Source of the DNA: an uncultured Mycobacterium sp. | GTDB taxonomy: Bacteria > Actinomycetota > Actinomycetes > Mycobacteriales > Mycobacteriaceae | NCBI GenBank assembly: GCA_900078375.1 | Contig: FLQS01000054.1 | Span: forward strand, 1 to 39,113 | DNA: 39,113 nt | Reading direction: 5' to 3' | Shown: positions 23,685 through 31,963 of the stretch, piece by piece | How the letters are laid out: each line of letters starts with the position of its first letter | Numbering within the stretch: position 1 is the first letter of the stretch | Notes under the pieces: generated by a model | Databases searched by the model: none | The model's input: the letters and a program-made list of their open reading frames with translations, nothing else | Told to the model about the DNA's origin: nothing | Position numbers and translations under genes: made by a program

Positions 23685-25682
23685 TCACCCTATGTGCAAC
23701 GGATCGATCTGTACCCGAACCGCCTCGTGGTCGTGCCGGGCGCTGGCAATGGCGATCGCATGCCGCAGCGACGCGGCCAAACCCAGCCCCTCGTCCTTGC
23801 GGACCCGCACCAGCATCCGGATGACCGGTTCACCCGGTCGGGCCGCGGGCGGGCGACGGACGCCGGGCGGCAGGTCGACTGGTCCCAGCAGGTCGGCGTC
23901 CTCGGGCAGCTCCGCATGTTCGAGTAGCGCGCCGACCGCATCCGAGCCGCCGTCGACGGCGGCCATGTGCACACACGGCGGCAGCGCGACCTCGGCGCGG
24001 GCCGCCAGTTCAGCCTCGGCATGCCCAACCGGATCCCACTTGATCAGCGCCTGCACCGTCGGGATGGCAGATTCGGCCACCACCGCCACCACCCCGCCGT
24101 CGCCGCGGGAACGCACCTGCGCGGCGGCGGCCATCCAGCGCCGCAGCGTGTCCTCGGCGGCACGCAGGTCCTGGCGGCCCAGCATCGCCCAGCTGTCCAG
24201 CAGCAGCGCGGCGCCGTACCCACCCGGCACATGCGGCTCCGCGCCCGGAGTGGCGACGACAAGCGCCGGGCCTGGCTCGATCTCGGTGTGCACCGCGTCC
24301 CCGGCCGAGGTGATGACCGTCGTACCCGGGAAGGCCCGGCCCATCTCCTCGGCGGTACGGCGCGCCCCCACCACGACAGCGCGGATCGCATCGGAGCCGC
24401 AACGCCGGCAGCGCAGCGAGCTGTCCATCCGGCCGCACCAGCGGCACACCGCCCCGGCCGCATCCCGTTCGGACAGCGACAGCGGGCCCATGCAGTGCCG
24501 GCAGCGGGCGATCGTCCGGCAGCGGGCGCAGGCCACCGACGGCACGTAGCCGCGCCGCGGCACCTGGATCAGTACCGGCGCTTCCTGCTCGAGCGCGCTG
24601 CGCGCGGCGCGCAGCGCCAGCGATGGCAGCCGGGCCGACCGGGCAGCGGGATCGCGTTCCTCGGCGTAGCCGCTGTCGTCGAGCGCGACCACCCGGGGCG
24701 CGGCCGCGCGCACCAGCGGGCGGGCCGCCACCAGATCGTGCGCCCAGCCGCTCTGCACCAGCGCGTGCGACTCGGCGGTACGGGCGTAGCCGCCGATCAC
24801 CGCCGCACAGCGCAGCTGATGGGCGCGCAGCATCGCCACCTCGCGGGCGTGCGGGTAAGGCGCGCGCGGTTCGGCGAGGGTGTCGTCGCCGTCGTCCCAG
24901 ACAATGACCAGGCCGAGCCGCTCGACGGGCGCGAACACCGCGCTGCGGGTGCCGATGACCAGCCGGGCGTGCCCGCGCAACGCCGCCAGCCAGCGTCGAT
25001 ACCGGGCCGATGGGCCCAGCCCGGCCGACAGGGCGATCACCGCAGACGGGTCGATGCGCGCGGTCGCGGCCTGCCACAGCGCATCGATATCGCGCTGGTC
25101 GGGAACCACGGCCAGCACCCCGTAGCCGCCGCTCACCGCGGCCGCCGCGGCTTCGGCGATCCGGTCGCACCACTGCTCGCCGGGCAGCGCCTGCCACACC
25201 GCGCGGGCGGCCCGGCCGTCGCGCAGCGCAGCCAGGAATTGGTCGCCGCCGCCGTAGCGGGCCCATCCGGCGGGGTCGACCGGGTCGATAACAGGAAGCA
25301 GCGGGGCGTCGGCCTGGGTCTTCTCCGCCTTCGCATGCCGGGGCGGAATGGCCAGCCGGAGCACGTCGGGACGGGTGCCGGCGTAGCGGGCGGCGACCGC
25401 GTCGACGAGACGGCGGATCTCGCGGGTGAGCACCGGCTCGGCCGAGATGACCCGGTCCAGCCAACCCAGCTGGCCGACATGGTCGGTGTCAGACCGCCGT
25501 TCGAGGACGAAGGCGTCGACCAGCCGGCCGTGGAACCGGACCCGAACCCGTACCCCGGGCTGCGCGGCGTCGGATTGTTCGGCCGACACCAGATAGTCGA
25601 ACTCGCGGTCCAGGTGCGGCACCGACAGCATCGGCAGCACCCGGGCGATGGGTTCGTGCTCGGCGGCGCGCCGGATCGGCAT
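23685..25682 (-). CDS. priA: Primosomal protein PriA, helicase motifs degenerate
   Basis: PriA restarts stalled replication forks. The 665-residue protein keeps the N-terminal DNA-binding domain (VRVRFHGRLVDAFVLER) and the zinc-binding Cys cluster (about 381-428: CARC, CRHC, CRWC, CRRC). It also keeps the C-terminal domain. The helicase core is altered. Where Walker A (GSGKT) is expected the text reads ALPGEQWCDR, and the DEEH box is WDDGDD. This loss is a known feature of actinobacterial PriA, so it probably loads or recruits rather than unwinds. It heads the minus-strand operon; the DUF2207 gene follows after 22 bases. Confidence 0.93.
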   Translation of the reverse strand: MPIRRAAEHEPIARVLPMLSVPHLDREFDYLVSAEQSDAAQPGVRVRVRFHGRLVDAFVLERRSDTDHVGQLGWLDRVISAEPVLTREIRRLVDAVAARYAGTRPDVLRLAIPPRHAKAEKTQADAPLLPVIDPVDPAGWARYGGGDQFLAALRDGRAARAVWQALPGEQWCDRIAEAAAAAVSGGYGVLAVVPDQRDIDALWQAATARIDPSAVIALSAGLGPSARYRRWLAALRGHARLVIGTRSAVFAPVERLGLVIVWDDGDDTLAEPRAPYPHAREVAMLRAHQLRCAAVIGGYARTAESHALVQSGWAHDLVAARPLVRAAAPRVVALDDSGYAEERDPAARSARLPSLALRAARSALEQEAPVLIQVPRRGYVPSVACARCRTIARCRHCMGPLSLSERDAAGAVCRWCGRMDSSLRCRRCGSDAIRAVVVGARRTAEEMGRAFPGTTVITSAGDAVHTEIEPGPALVVATPGAEPHVPGGYGAALLLDSWAMLGRQDLRAAEDTLRRWMAAAAQVRSRGDGGVVAVVAESAIPTVQALIKWDPVGHAEAELAARAEVALPPCVHMAAVDGGSDAVGALLEHAELPEDADLLGPVDLPPGVRRPPAARPGEPVIRMLVRVRKDEGLGLAASLRHAIAIASARHDHEAVRVQIDPLHIG

Positions 25683-25849
25683 CGTCGAAGACTATCGACG
25701 GGCCCGACAGCGGTCCGAGGCCCGTCGTCGACCCCGCCATCACAAATGTTTGCTCAGTCAAGGTTTTCCACCTCATAGGCCATGTTCGGACCCGGCCCGG
25801 CGGATGCGCAAAGAGTTGCTTTTAGGGATATTCCGGCCTGCCGAACACG

Positions 25850-25855
25850 TAGCAT
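25850..25855 (+). promoter_or_regulatory. Candidate -10 element for a leaderless lipoprotein transcript
   Basis: TAGCAT lies seven bases before the ATG at 25863, with no Shine-Dalgarno in between. This repeats the arrangement seen at lprG and supports a transcript starting at, or one base before, the start codon. Confidence 0.4.
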
Positions 25856-25862
25856 CTGGCCC

Positions 25863-26474
25863 ATGAACCCGCGTGCGTTCGCGGTCGGCGCCACGGCATT
25901 TCTCGTTGTCGCCGGCCTGACCGCCTGCGGGGGTGACCACGGGGCGGGCACATCGGGGCACGCGACGTCGACGCCCGCCGCATCGACTTCTGCTGCCGCG
26001 TCGGCCATCACGACAACCAGCAATCCCTATGGCGCACCACCCATCGACCCGCCGGCACCCAACGAAGCTGTCCTCACCGTGACCGGTGGCAGCGCCCCGC
26101 TGTCGTTGACGATGGACCAACTCGATGCCCTCGGACAAACGACAGTCACCGTGGACGAGCCATTCGTGAAGAAGCGCCAGACCTTCAGCGGCGTGCTGCT
26201 GGCCGCCGTCCTCGCCAAAGCGGGTGTGTCGGACAACGCCACGATCGACACGGTGGCACTCAACGCCTACCACTACACATCACCGGTACATGCCATGGTC
26301 GCCTCCGATGCCCTGATCGCGACGAGGCGCGACAACGTGCCGATCCCGTACGACCAAGGCGGCCCGGTACGCATGGTGTTCCCGGACGGCACGGCGCTGG
26401 CGTCGGTTCTCGACGCATGGAACTGGAGCGTGGCCTCGATCAACGTCGTCAGTCCGAACTCCGGCTCTTCCTGA
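25863..26474 (+). CDS. Lipoprotein with oxidoreductase molybdopterin-binding-like domain lacking the Mo-ligand Cys
   Basis: A 203-residue predicted lipoprotein. A signal peptide is followed by the lipobox LTAC with Cys22 as acylation site. A Thr/Ser/Ala-rich spacer follows, then a domain of about 130 residues resembling the SUOX/YedY molybdopterin-binding fold. Matching marks are LTVTGGSAPLSLTMDQLDAL, FSGVLLAAVLAKAG, IPYDQGGPVRMVFPD and the closing ASINVV. No cysteine exists beyond the lipobox, so the Mo-ligating Cys is missing and catalysis is unlikely. The start at 25863 is chosen because it begins the signal peptide; an upstream frame from 25782 does not fit. Its stop overlaps the start of the GGDEF-EAL gene (TGATG). 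A ligand-sensing partner role is inferred. Confidence 0.82.
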   Translation: MNPRAFAVGATAFLVVAGLTACGGDHGAGTSGHATSTPAASTSAAASAITTTSNPYGAPPIDPPAPNEAVLTVTGGSAPLSLTMDQLDALGQTTVTVDEPFVKKRQTFSGVLLAAVLAKAGVSDNATIDTVALNAYHYTSPVHAMVASDALIATRRDNVPIPYDQGGPVRMVFPDGTALASVLDAWNWSVASINVVSPNSGSS

Positions 26475-28873
26475 TGGCAGATCGGCCGACTTCGCTCGCT
26501 CCGCGACTTCGACCGACCCGCGGGCAATTGATACTCGCGGTGATACTCGCTCTGCTGGTCGCCATTCTGGTCGTCACCTATTTCGCGAATTCGGCTGCCC
26601 AGGGACGGCACACCGAGACCTACGCCCGCACGGAGACCGCCACCAACAACATGCTGTACACGCTGCGCGAGACGCTGGCCTACGTCGACGCGGCCGATCG
26701 GTACGTGGTCGGTGTCGTTCCCCGCCGTAACGTTCAAGTGGCGCGGGCCCTTCTGGCGCAACGACTTTCCGTAGTGGGCGCAAACGGTCTCACAGTCGGC
26801 GATATCGCGAGCGACGAGTATCGCTCTGCATTGCAGGCCCTGGACGAAGCGATGGCGCAGGTGCCGGCGGGCATTCTCCCCACAGATCAGCGCGACCAGG
26901 TTGCGGCGACCCTGCTCCCGCTGACCCAGGCGCTGTCGGATTCAGGCCGTCGCCTGGTTGACAGTACGGCGGCGCATCTGCACACCGACGCGCGAGCCAG
27001 CGATACGGCGCTGCTCCGCGGTCGCCTGACACAAGTCGTGCTGCTGGTGGCCACGCTCGTCCTCGGCGCCGTGCTCCTGGTTTGGGTGGCGGTCAACGTG
27101 CGGCGCCAGTACAAGAAAGCGCGCGTCGCCCTCGACGAGGAGGGCCGCGCGTTGCGCGCGACCCAGGAACAGCTCGACCGCGTGTCGTCCCTCGAACGCG
27201 GCCAGGCCGACATACTCGAGCAAATCGCCACCGGCACAACGGCTTTCACCGCCCTACGGGAGATCGCACGCCTGGCTTCCGAGGTTTCCGGAGGGCGCCG
27301 GGTGCGCATAACGGCCGGGACCCGCTCGACGATCCATCCCGTCGGTGCCGAGATCCACGGGGATCCGACGTGGAGCGCCGACTTCGATGCCGAAGCCGCT
27401 TCCACCACGGGAACCCTCGAGGTCTTCGACGGAAACAACGAGGACCGTACCCTGGACGACTTTGTCCGCACCTCACTCCAGCGATGCCGCGACCTCGTGA
27501 TTCTCGCGCTCGACCGCGACGCGTCGGCCGCGCAGCTTTCCCATCAGGCCAGCCACGACGCGCTCACCGGCTTGGCGAACCGCACACTGCTGATGTCCCG
27601 GCTGACCGACAGTCTGGCCGCCGCGCGTCACACCGGCAATCCCCTGGCAGTTCTGTTCTGCGACTTGGACAGATTCAAGATGATCAACGACTCGATCGGC
27701 CACGCGGCCGGTGACCAGCTGCTCATCGAGGCCGCGCGCCGACTAACGTCGACGGTTCGCGAGACCGACACAGTCGCGCGTCTCGGTGGAGATGAATTCG
27801 TCGTGCTGTGCCCCGAGATGCCCGATCGCGAACAGGCGATTGCGCTGGCAGAGCGGATGCGCGGATCGCTCAGTACCCCCTACGCGATCGACGGCAAGGA
27901 GGCGTTCGTGGGTGCCAGCATCGGCATTGCCTTCGCCGACGAGTCGACCGTCTCCGGTGCGGAGTTGATGCGCGAGGCGGACGTGGCGATGTACCGGGCC
28001 AAACTCACCGAGGGCAGTCACATCAACGTGTTCGACTCACATCTCGAGGCCGAGGTCGCACAGCGCCTCGACCTGGACGCGGCGCTGCGGCGGGCGCTTG
28101 AGCGAGACCAATTGCGGCTGGTGGCTCAACCGATCGTGATGCTCGACACCAACCGGGTGACGGGTTTCGAACTCCTGCTGCAATGGCGCCGCCCAGGGCT
28201 GCCCGACCTGAGTCCCGTCGCCTTCATTCCGCTTGCCGAGGACAACGGCATGATCGTCGACATCGGCCGCTGGGTTCTGCAGGAGGGAATCGCGACGCTT
28301 GCGCAATGGCGCGGGGCCGGCCTCGCCGAGGGCTTGACCATCTCGGTGAACGTATCGCCGCGCCAGGTCCGGGAACCGGGCTTCGCCGACGAGGTGATCG
28401 CGCTGCTGCGCTCCGAGGGAGTGCCGCCGGAGTCGCTGATCATCGAGCTGACCGAACACGCCCTCATCGACCTCCAGGTCGCTACGGCCGCGCTCGATCA
28501 GCTGCGTGACGTCGGTGTACGGGTGTCCCTCGACGACTTCGGCACGGGCTATTCCTCGTTGACCCAGTTGCGCACGTTGCCTGTCGACCAGATGAAGCTC
28601 GATCGGTCTTTCGCCGCCGCTCTCGACGTGGGCAGCGACAAGCAGCGGGCAGTGGTCCGGTCCGTCGTGTCACTGGCCAACGCACTCGCCCTCGATCTGG
28701 TTGTGGAAGGAGTCGAGACGCTCGCCGAGCGTGATGCCCTGATCGAAATGGGTGTGCGCAAAGGGCAAGGTTTTCTATTCGACCGACCCATGGAATTCGC
28801 TGCCGCCCAGCGACTGCTGGAGACGGGCGGCGTCTGCGCGGTGGACACCTCAGGCGAGCCCCTTCGAACATGA
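26474..28873 (+). CDS. Membrane GGDEF-EAL cyclic-di-GMP turnover protein
   Basis: A 799-residue bifunctional c-di-GMP protein. A first membrane helix (18-37) and a second (about 188-210) enclose an extracytoplasmic domain of about 150 residues. A GAF-like region follows (about 243-342). The diguanylate cyclase domain (about 359-515) has an intact GGDEF near 438-442. An RETD inhibitory I-site stands five residues before it. The EAL phosphodiesterase domain (about 530-790) reads ELL at the EAL position. It keeps SVNVSP, IIELTEH, LDDFGTGYSSL, KLDRSF, VEGVET and QGFLFDRP. Both activities therefore look possible. The start at 26474 overlaps the lipoprotein stop; a longer frame from 26417 runs inside that gene. 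The overlap implies co-translation with the lipoprotein, probably its periplasmic input. Confidence 0.92.
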   Translation: MADRPTSLAPRLRPTRGQLILAVILALLVAILVVTYFANSAAQGRHTETYARTETATNNMLYTLRETLAYVDAADRYVVGVVPRRNVQVARALLAQRLSVVGANGLTVGDIASDEYRSALQALDEAMAQVPAGILPTDQRDQVAATLLPLTQALSDSGRRLVDSTAAHLHTDARASDTALLRGRLTQVVLLVATLVLGAVLLVWVAVNVRRQYKKARVALDEEGRALRATQEQLDRVSSLERGQADILEQIATGTTAFTALREIARLASEVSGGRRVRITAGTRSTIHPVGAEIHGDPTWSADFDAEAASTTGTLEVFDGNNEDRTLDDFVRTSLQRCRDLVILALDRDASAAQLSHQASHDALTGLANRTLLMSRLTDSLAAARHTGNPLAVLFCDLDRFKMINDSIGHAAGDQLLIEAARRLTSTVRETDTVARLGGDEFVVLCPEMPDREQAIALAERMRGSLSTPYAIDGKEAFVGASIGIAFADESTVSGAELMREADVAMYRAKLTEGSHINVFDSHLEAEVAQRLDLDAALRRALERDQLRLVAQPIVMLDTNRVTGFELLLQWRRPGLPDLSPVAFIPLAEDNGMIVDIGRWVLQEGIATLAQWRGAGLAEGLTISVNVSPRQVREPGFADEVIALLRSEGVPPESLIIELTEHALIDLQVATAALDQLRDVGVRVSLDDFGTGYSSLTQLRTLPVDQMKLDRSFAAALDVGSDKQRAVVRSVVSLANALALDLVVEGVETLAERDALIEMGVRKGQGFLFDRPMEFAAAQRLLETGGVCAVDTSGEPLRT

Positions 28874-28910
28874 TCCAGAGCCATTCGTACAAGATCAAAG
28901 ACGACCCGAC

Positions 28911-28952
28911 CTGCTTGGACTCTCGTGAATCCGGTTCCCCGCGGGCAAGCAG
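28911..28952. terminator. Weak inverted repeat between convergent genes
   Basis: CTGCTTG (28911-28917) pairs with CAAGCAG (28946-28952) in the 94-base gap between the GGDEF-EAL stop and the convergent YhhN stop. The 28-base loop makes it a weak candidate terminator. Confidence 0.25.
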
Positions 28953-28967
28953 AGGCAAAGGCAGCAG

Positions 28968-29687
28968 TCAGCCTCGCACCCGGCCGAAGAACAACCCGGC
29001 CGTGATCAACACCTGCGACGTGGCGTACACCCACCAGATCGGCACCTCCAGTGCCTGCGAGTCCAGGACGAAGCGGCCGATGCCGATCATGCCGTCGGAG
29101 ATCGCGAAGGACACCGCCCCAAGGGCCGTCCACGGCGTGGGCAGGCGGGCCATCAGGGCCGAGCACACCATGGCGGCCAGCACTGCCATGTACACCATGA
29201 CCGGGACGGTCAGTCCGTCGGCAACCAGCCGGGGCCAAAACCACACCAGCAAACCCACGCACGCGACGATCACGACCGCCGAGGCGACCAGCCGGGGCCG
29301 GCTCGGACCCCGCAAGGGCAGCAGCGCGCCCAGATAGCAGAGGTGGGCCACCAGGAACGAGCCGAGCCCGAGCACGAACGACGGCTGCCACCACGGCATC
29401 GCCAGGAAGAAGTCGCCGCCGGCGGAGAACAGCAGCGCCGCGATCAGCCAGCGTCGCTCCCGGACGATCGGATGCCACCGTGCGGCCACCGCGAGCAGCA
29501 CCGCCATCAGCGCCTTGGCGGCGGGCTGGCCCGGGAACCGCCCGGTGAGCTCGGCGTTCTCGGGTAGCCGCAGCGCGGTGATCACCAGGAAGATGCCGTA
29601 GCCGATCGCCACGGCCACCCCGGCGAGCCACCACGTTGTCAGCGTGCGTAAGTACGGTGGGCTGATGCGACCGCCGGTGGATGCCAT
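28968..29687 (-). CDS. YhhN/TMEM86 family membrane protein (lysoplasmalogenase-like)
   Basis: A multi-pass membrane protein of up to 239 residues, with about eight hydrophobic helices and the YhhN family marks. These are KALMAVLLAVAA, FSAGGDFFLAMPWW, FLVAHLCYLGAL and VSFAISDGMIGIGRF. Animal members hydrolyse lysoplasmalogens; the bacterial substrate is unsettled. The acidic residues in SAGGDFFL and AISDGMIG are the likely active-site aspartates. Next to priA and a lip gene it corresponds to Rv1401 in my recollection. If the ATG at 29687 is used, its first codons overlap the divergent lipase start by 23 bases; I see no better start downstream. Confidence 0.85.
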   Translation of the reverse strand: MASTGGRISPPYLRTLTTWWLAGVAVAIGYGIFLVITALRLPENAELTGRFPGQPAAKALMAVLLAVAARWHPIVRERRWLIAALLFSAGGDFFLAMPWWQPSFVLGLGSFLVAHLCYLGALLPLRGPSRPRLVASAVVIVACVGLLVWFWPRLVADGLTVPVMVYMAVLAAMVCSALMARLPTPWTALGAVSFAISDGMIGIGRFVLDSQALEVPIWWVYATSQVLITAGLFFGRVRG

Positions 29688-30594
29688 CCTGCAGAAGGTA
29701 CTGGAAGCAGTGCCATTTCAATTGAGCGTCGACGGCGGAATCGACGAGGCGCGCCGCCGGCTTCGGGAGCTGCCGCGCCGGCCGGTCCATCCCGACCTGC
29801 GGGTCGAGAATCACCACATCGACGGCCCCACCGGCCCGATTCCGGTCCGCGTGTACTGGCCGGACGACGTCTCTGATCACCCTCCGGTCACCATGTATTT
29901 CCACGGTGGCGGCTTCGCCGTCGGCGACCTCGACACCCATGACGGAACCGCCCGCCAGCACGCGGTCGGCGCCGATACCGTGGTCGTCTCGGTCGACTAC
30001 CGGCTGGCACCCGAGCACCCGTACCCCGCTGCCGTCGACGACGTCTGGGCCGCCACCCGGTGGGTGGCCGCCAATGCCGACCGCTTCGGCGCGGACGGCT
30101 CACGGCTGGCGGTCGCCGGTGACTCGGCGGGCGGCACACTCTCAGCGGTGGTAGCCCAGCTGGCCCGCGACGGCGACGGCCCGCCGATCCTGTTCCAACT
30201 GCTCTGGTATCCGTCGACGATGTGGGACAACTCGCTGCCGTCGTTCCGCGAGAACGCCGATGCGCCGGTGCTCGACAACGCCGCCATCGACGCCTTCAGC
30301 CGCTGGTACGCCGGGGAAGTCGACCTCTCCGACCCACCGCCGGGCCTCGCCCCCGGCCGAGCGGACAACCTGGCCGGCCTGCCGCCCGCCTACATCGCCG
30401 TCGCCGGCCACGACCCGTTGCGCGACGACGGCGCCCGCTACGCGGAGCTGCTGGCCGCCGCGGGTGTAACGGTCGAGCTGCATCAGGCCGACACACTGGT
30501 GCATGGCTATCTCGGTTACGCCGGGGTCGTTCCGGCAGCCACTGAGGCGACCGAACGTGGATTAGCCGCTCTGCGCGCAGCGTTGCACGCATGA
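29665..30594 (+). CDS. Hormone-sensitive-lipase-family esterase (LipH/LipI-like)
   Basis: An alpha/beta hydrolase of the HSL (family IV) group, 309 residues. The oxyanion motif is YFHGGGFAVGD and the nucleophile Ser is in AGDSAGG. The acid is in AGHDPLRDDG and the His is in LVHGYLGY. It most resembles mycobacterial LipH/LipI, cytosolic esterases of short to medium acyl chains, which in M. tuberculosis lie beside the YhhN gene. I cannot decide between the two names. The ATG at 29665 has GGTGGG six bases before it and is preferred over the GTG at 29644. Divergent from, and overlapping, the YhhN start. Confidence 0.92.
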   Translation: MRPPVDAILQKVLEAVPFQLSVDGGIDEARRRLRELPRRPVHPDLRVENHHIDGPTGPIPVRVYWPDDVSDHPPVTMYFHGGGFAVGDLDTHDGTARQHAVGADTVVVSVDYRLAPEHPYPAAVDDVWAATRWVAANADRFGADGSRLAVAGDSAGGTLSAVVAQLARDGDGPPILFQLLWYPSTMWDNSLPSFRENADAPVLDNAAIDAFSRWYAGEVDLSDPPPGLAPGRADNLAGLPPAYIAVAGHDPLRDDGARYAELLAAAGVTVELHQADTLVHGYLGYAGVVPAATEATERGLAALRAALHA

Positions 30595-30627
30595 GCAGCT
30601 TGGAAAAGTAGTGCTAGCAGCAAACCT

Positions 30628-30646
30628 TGTCGGGACCGTCCGGACA
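30628..30646. promoter_or_regulatory. Near-perfect 19-base palindrome upstream of the haemophore-like gene
   Basis: Half-sites TGTCGGGAC and GTCCGGACA pair in eight of nine positions around a central base. The site lies between the lipase stop and the secreted haem-binding-type gene, 45 bases before its ATG. It could be an operator for the latter or the lipase terminator. Confidence 0.4.
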
Positions 30647-30690
30647 GGCCACAATGGCAACAGAATTCACAATGTGGAGGGACCAACCCC

Positions 30691-31086
30691 ATGAAAATTG
30701 CTGAAGCCGCCGGAACCCGGCGAACACTCGGCATCTGTTTCGGCGCCGTCACCGCCGGCCTGGCAGCGGCAGTCATCGCCGCACCGGCCGCGGTCGCCGC
30801 ACCCGACTGCAGCCAAGGCAACATTGACGCCACTGTCGCGACCGCGCAGGGTCAGATTCAGGGCTACCTGGCCAGCCACCCGGCCGGTCAGAAGATGCTG
30901 ATGACCGCGGCAATGCAACCGCGCGCTCAGGCCTCCGCCACCCTGCAGGCCTATGCGCAGGCCAACCCGCAGGAGTACCAGGAGTTCACCGGAATCATCG
31001 CCCCGCTGGGCACGTTGCAGAAGCAGTGCGGCGTTCAGGTCATCCCGCCCCAGTACCAGTGGGCGTTCGACCAATTCGTCGGCTAA
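30691..31086 (+). CDS. Secreted haemophore-related (MHB-type) protein
   Basis: A small secreted protein of 131 residues. A signal peptide ends in VAA before APDC. The mature helical domain has two cysteines (CSQGN near the start and KQCGVQ near the end) that can form one disulfide. Between them lie YLASHPAGQKMLMTAA and YAQANPQEYQEFTGIIAPL. This two-Cys pattern with the YL-HP motif is that of the mycobacterial MHB haemophore domain family, related to Rv0203, which binds haem outside the cell. Haem binding here is inferred. A GGAGGG Shine-Dalgarno precedes the ATG by nine bases. Confidence 0.82.
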   Translation: MKIAEAAGTRRTLGICFGAVTAGLAAAVIAAPAAVAAPDCSQGNIDATVATAQGQIQGYLASHPAGQKMLMTAAMQPRAQASATLQAYAQANPQEYQEFTGIIAPLGTLQKQCGVQVIPPQYQWAFDQFVG

Positions 31087-31102
31087 GCCTCACCTGACCG
31101 GT

Positions 31103-31143
31103 TCAGCCCGGCCGTCCCGGCACCAAGCCGGCGGCCGGGCTGA
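31103..31143 (+). terminator. Strong GC-rich hairpin after the haemophore-like gene
   Basis: An 11-base outer stem (TCAGCCCGGCC with GGCCGGGCTGA) encloses an inner CCGGC-accaa-GCCGG stem. It lies 16 bases after the stop and 35 bases before the SDR start. It has no U run, as is common for mycobacterial terminators. Confidence 0.6.
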
Positions 31144-31178
31144 CCGTTCGGGCTTTAACCGAGCAACGAAGGAACCCG

Positions 31179-31922
31179 ATGACCAGTCCCCTGGCCGGCC
31201 GGCGCGCATTGGTCACCGGTGGCTCGCGCGGTATCGGCGCCGGGATTGTGCGGCGCCTCGTCGCCGACGGTGCCGCGGTCGCGTTCACGTATCAGTCCTC
31301 GGCACAAACGGCTCAGGCCCTGGTCGACGAACTGGTCGCCGCCGGCGGTTCGGCGATCGCGATCCAGGCCGACAGCGCCGACGCTGCCGCCGTGACCGCT
31401 GCGGTCGACGAGACCGTCTCGACCCTGGGCGGCCTTGACATCCTGGTGAACAACGCCGGCATCGCGTACGCCGCGCCGATCGAGGACTTTCCGCTCGACG
31501 AGTTCGACCGGTTGGTCGCCGTCAACGTGCGTGGCGTCTTCGCCGCCATCCAACGGGCGGTCCCTCATCTGGGCGAGGGCGGCCGGATCATCACCATCGG
31601 CAGCGTCAACGCCGACCGGGTCCCGATGAACGGGTTGGCGGTGTACGCCCTCACCAAGGCGGCGGTCGCCGGCCTCACCCGCGGTCTGGTTCGCGAGCTC
31701 GGGCCCCGCGGTATCACCATCAACACAATTCAGCCCGGACCGGTGGCCACCGACATGAACCCCGAGGTGGGCGGGTTCTCCGATGAGGTGCGGCCCTTCA
31801 TCGCCGTCGGCCGCTACGGCCAGCCCCGGGATATCGCCAGCGCAGTGGCCTACCTGGCGTCACGGGAAGCCAGCTACGTCACGGGCGTGACCTGGAACGT
31901 CGACGGCGGTTTCGTCATTTAG
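31179..31922 (+). CDS. SDR family oxidoreductase (FabG-like)
   Basis: A classical short-chain dehydrogenase/reductase of 247 residues using NAD(P)H. The cofactor loop TGGSRGIG is at 13-20, followed by NNAG. The catalytic Ser142 is in TIGSVNADR, with Tyr156 and Lys160 in YALTK. The C-terminal PGPVATDMNPE and SYVTGVTWNVDGGF complete the fold. Arg17 in the GGSRGIG loop suggests NADPH preference. It is followed after 41 bases by a flavin monooxygenase, so the two probably act on a shared ketone or alcohol. The exact substrate cannot be read from sequence. Confidence 0.93.
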   Translation: MTSPLAGRRALVTGGSRGIGAGIVRRLVADGAAVAFTYQSSAQTAQALVDELVAAGGSAIAIQADSADAAAVTAAVDETVSTLGGLDILVNNAGIAYAAPIEDFPLDEFDRLVAVNVRGVFAAIQRAVPHLGEGGRIITIGSVNADRVPMNGLAVYALTKAAVAGLTRGLVRELGPRGITINTIQPGPVATDMNPEVGGFSDEVRPFIAVGRYGQPRDIASAVAYLASREASYVTGVTWNVDGGFVI

Positions 31923-31963
31923 GTCTCTTGTCATCCGGTGCCGCCGGAGGCCAGGCTGAGGCA

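Noticed and set aside
23967..25778. 603-codon plus-strand frame opposite priA
   Set aside because: Arg/Gln/His-rich antisense of a well supported gene.
26417..26473. Upstream extension of the GGDEF-EAL protein
   Set aside because: It overlaps the lipoprotein coding end; the ATG at 26474 gives a short cytosolic tail and then the first membrane helix.
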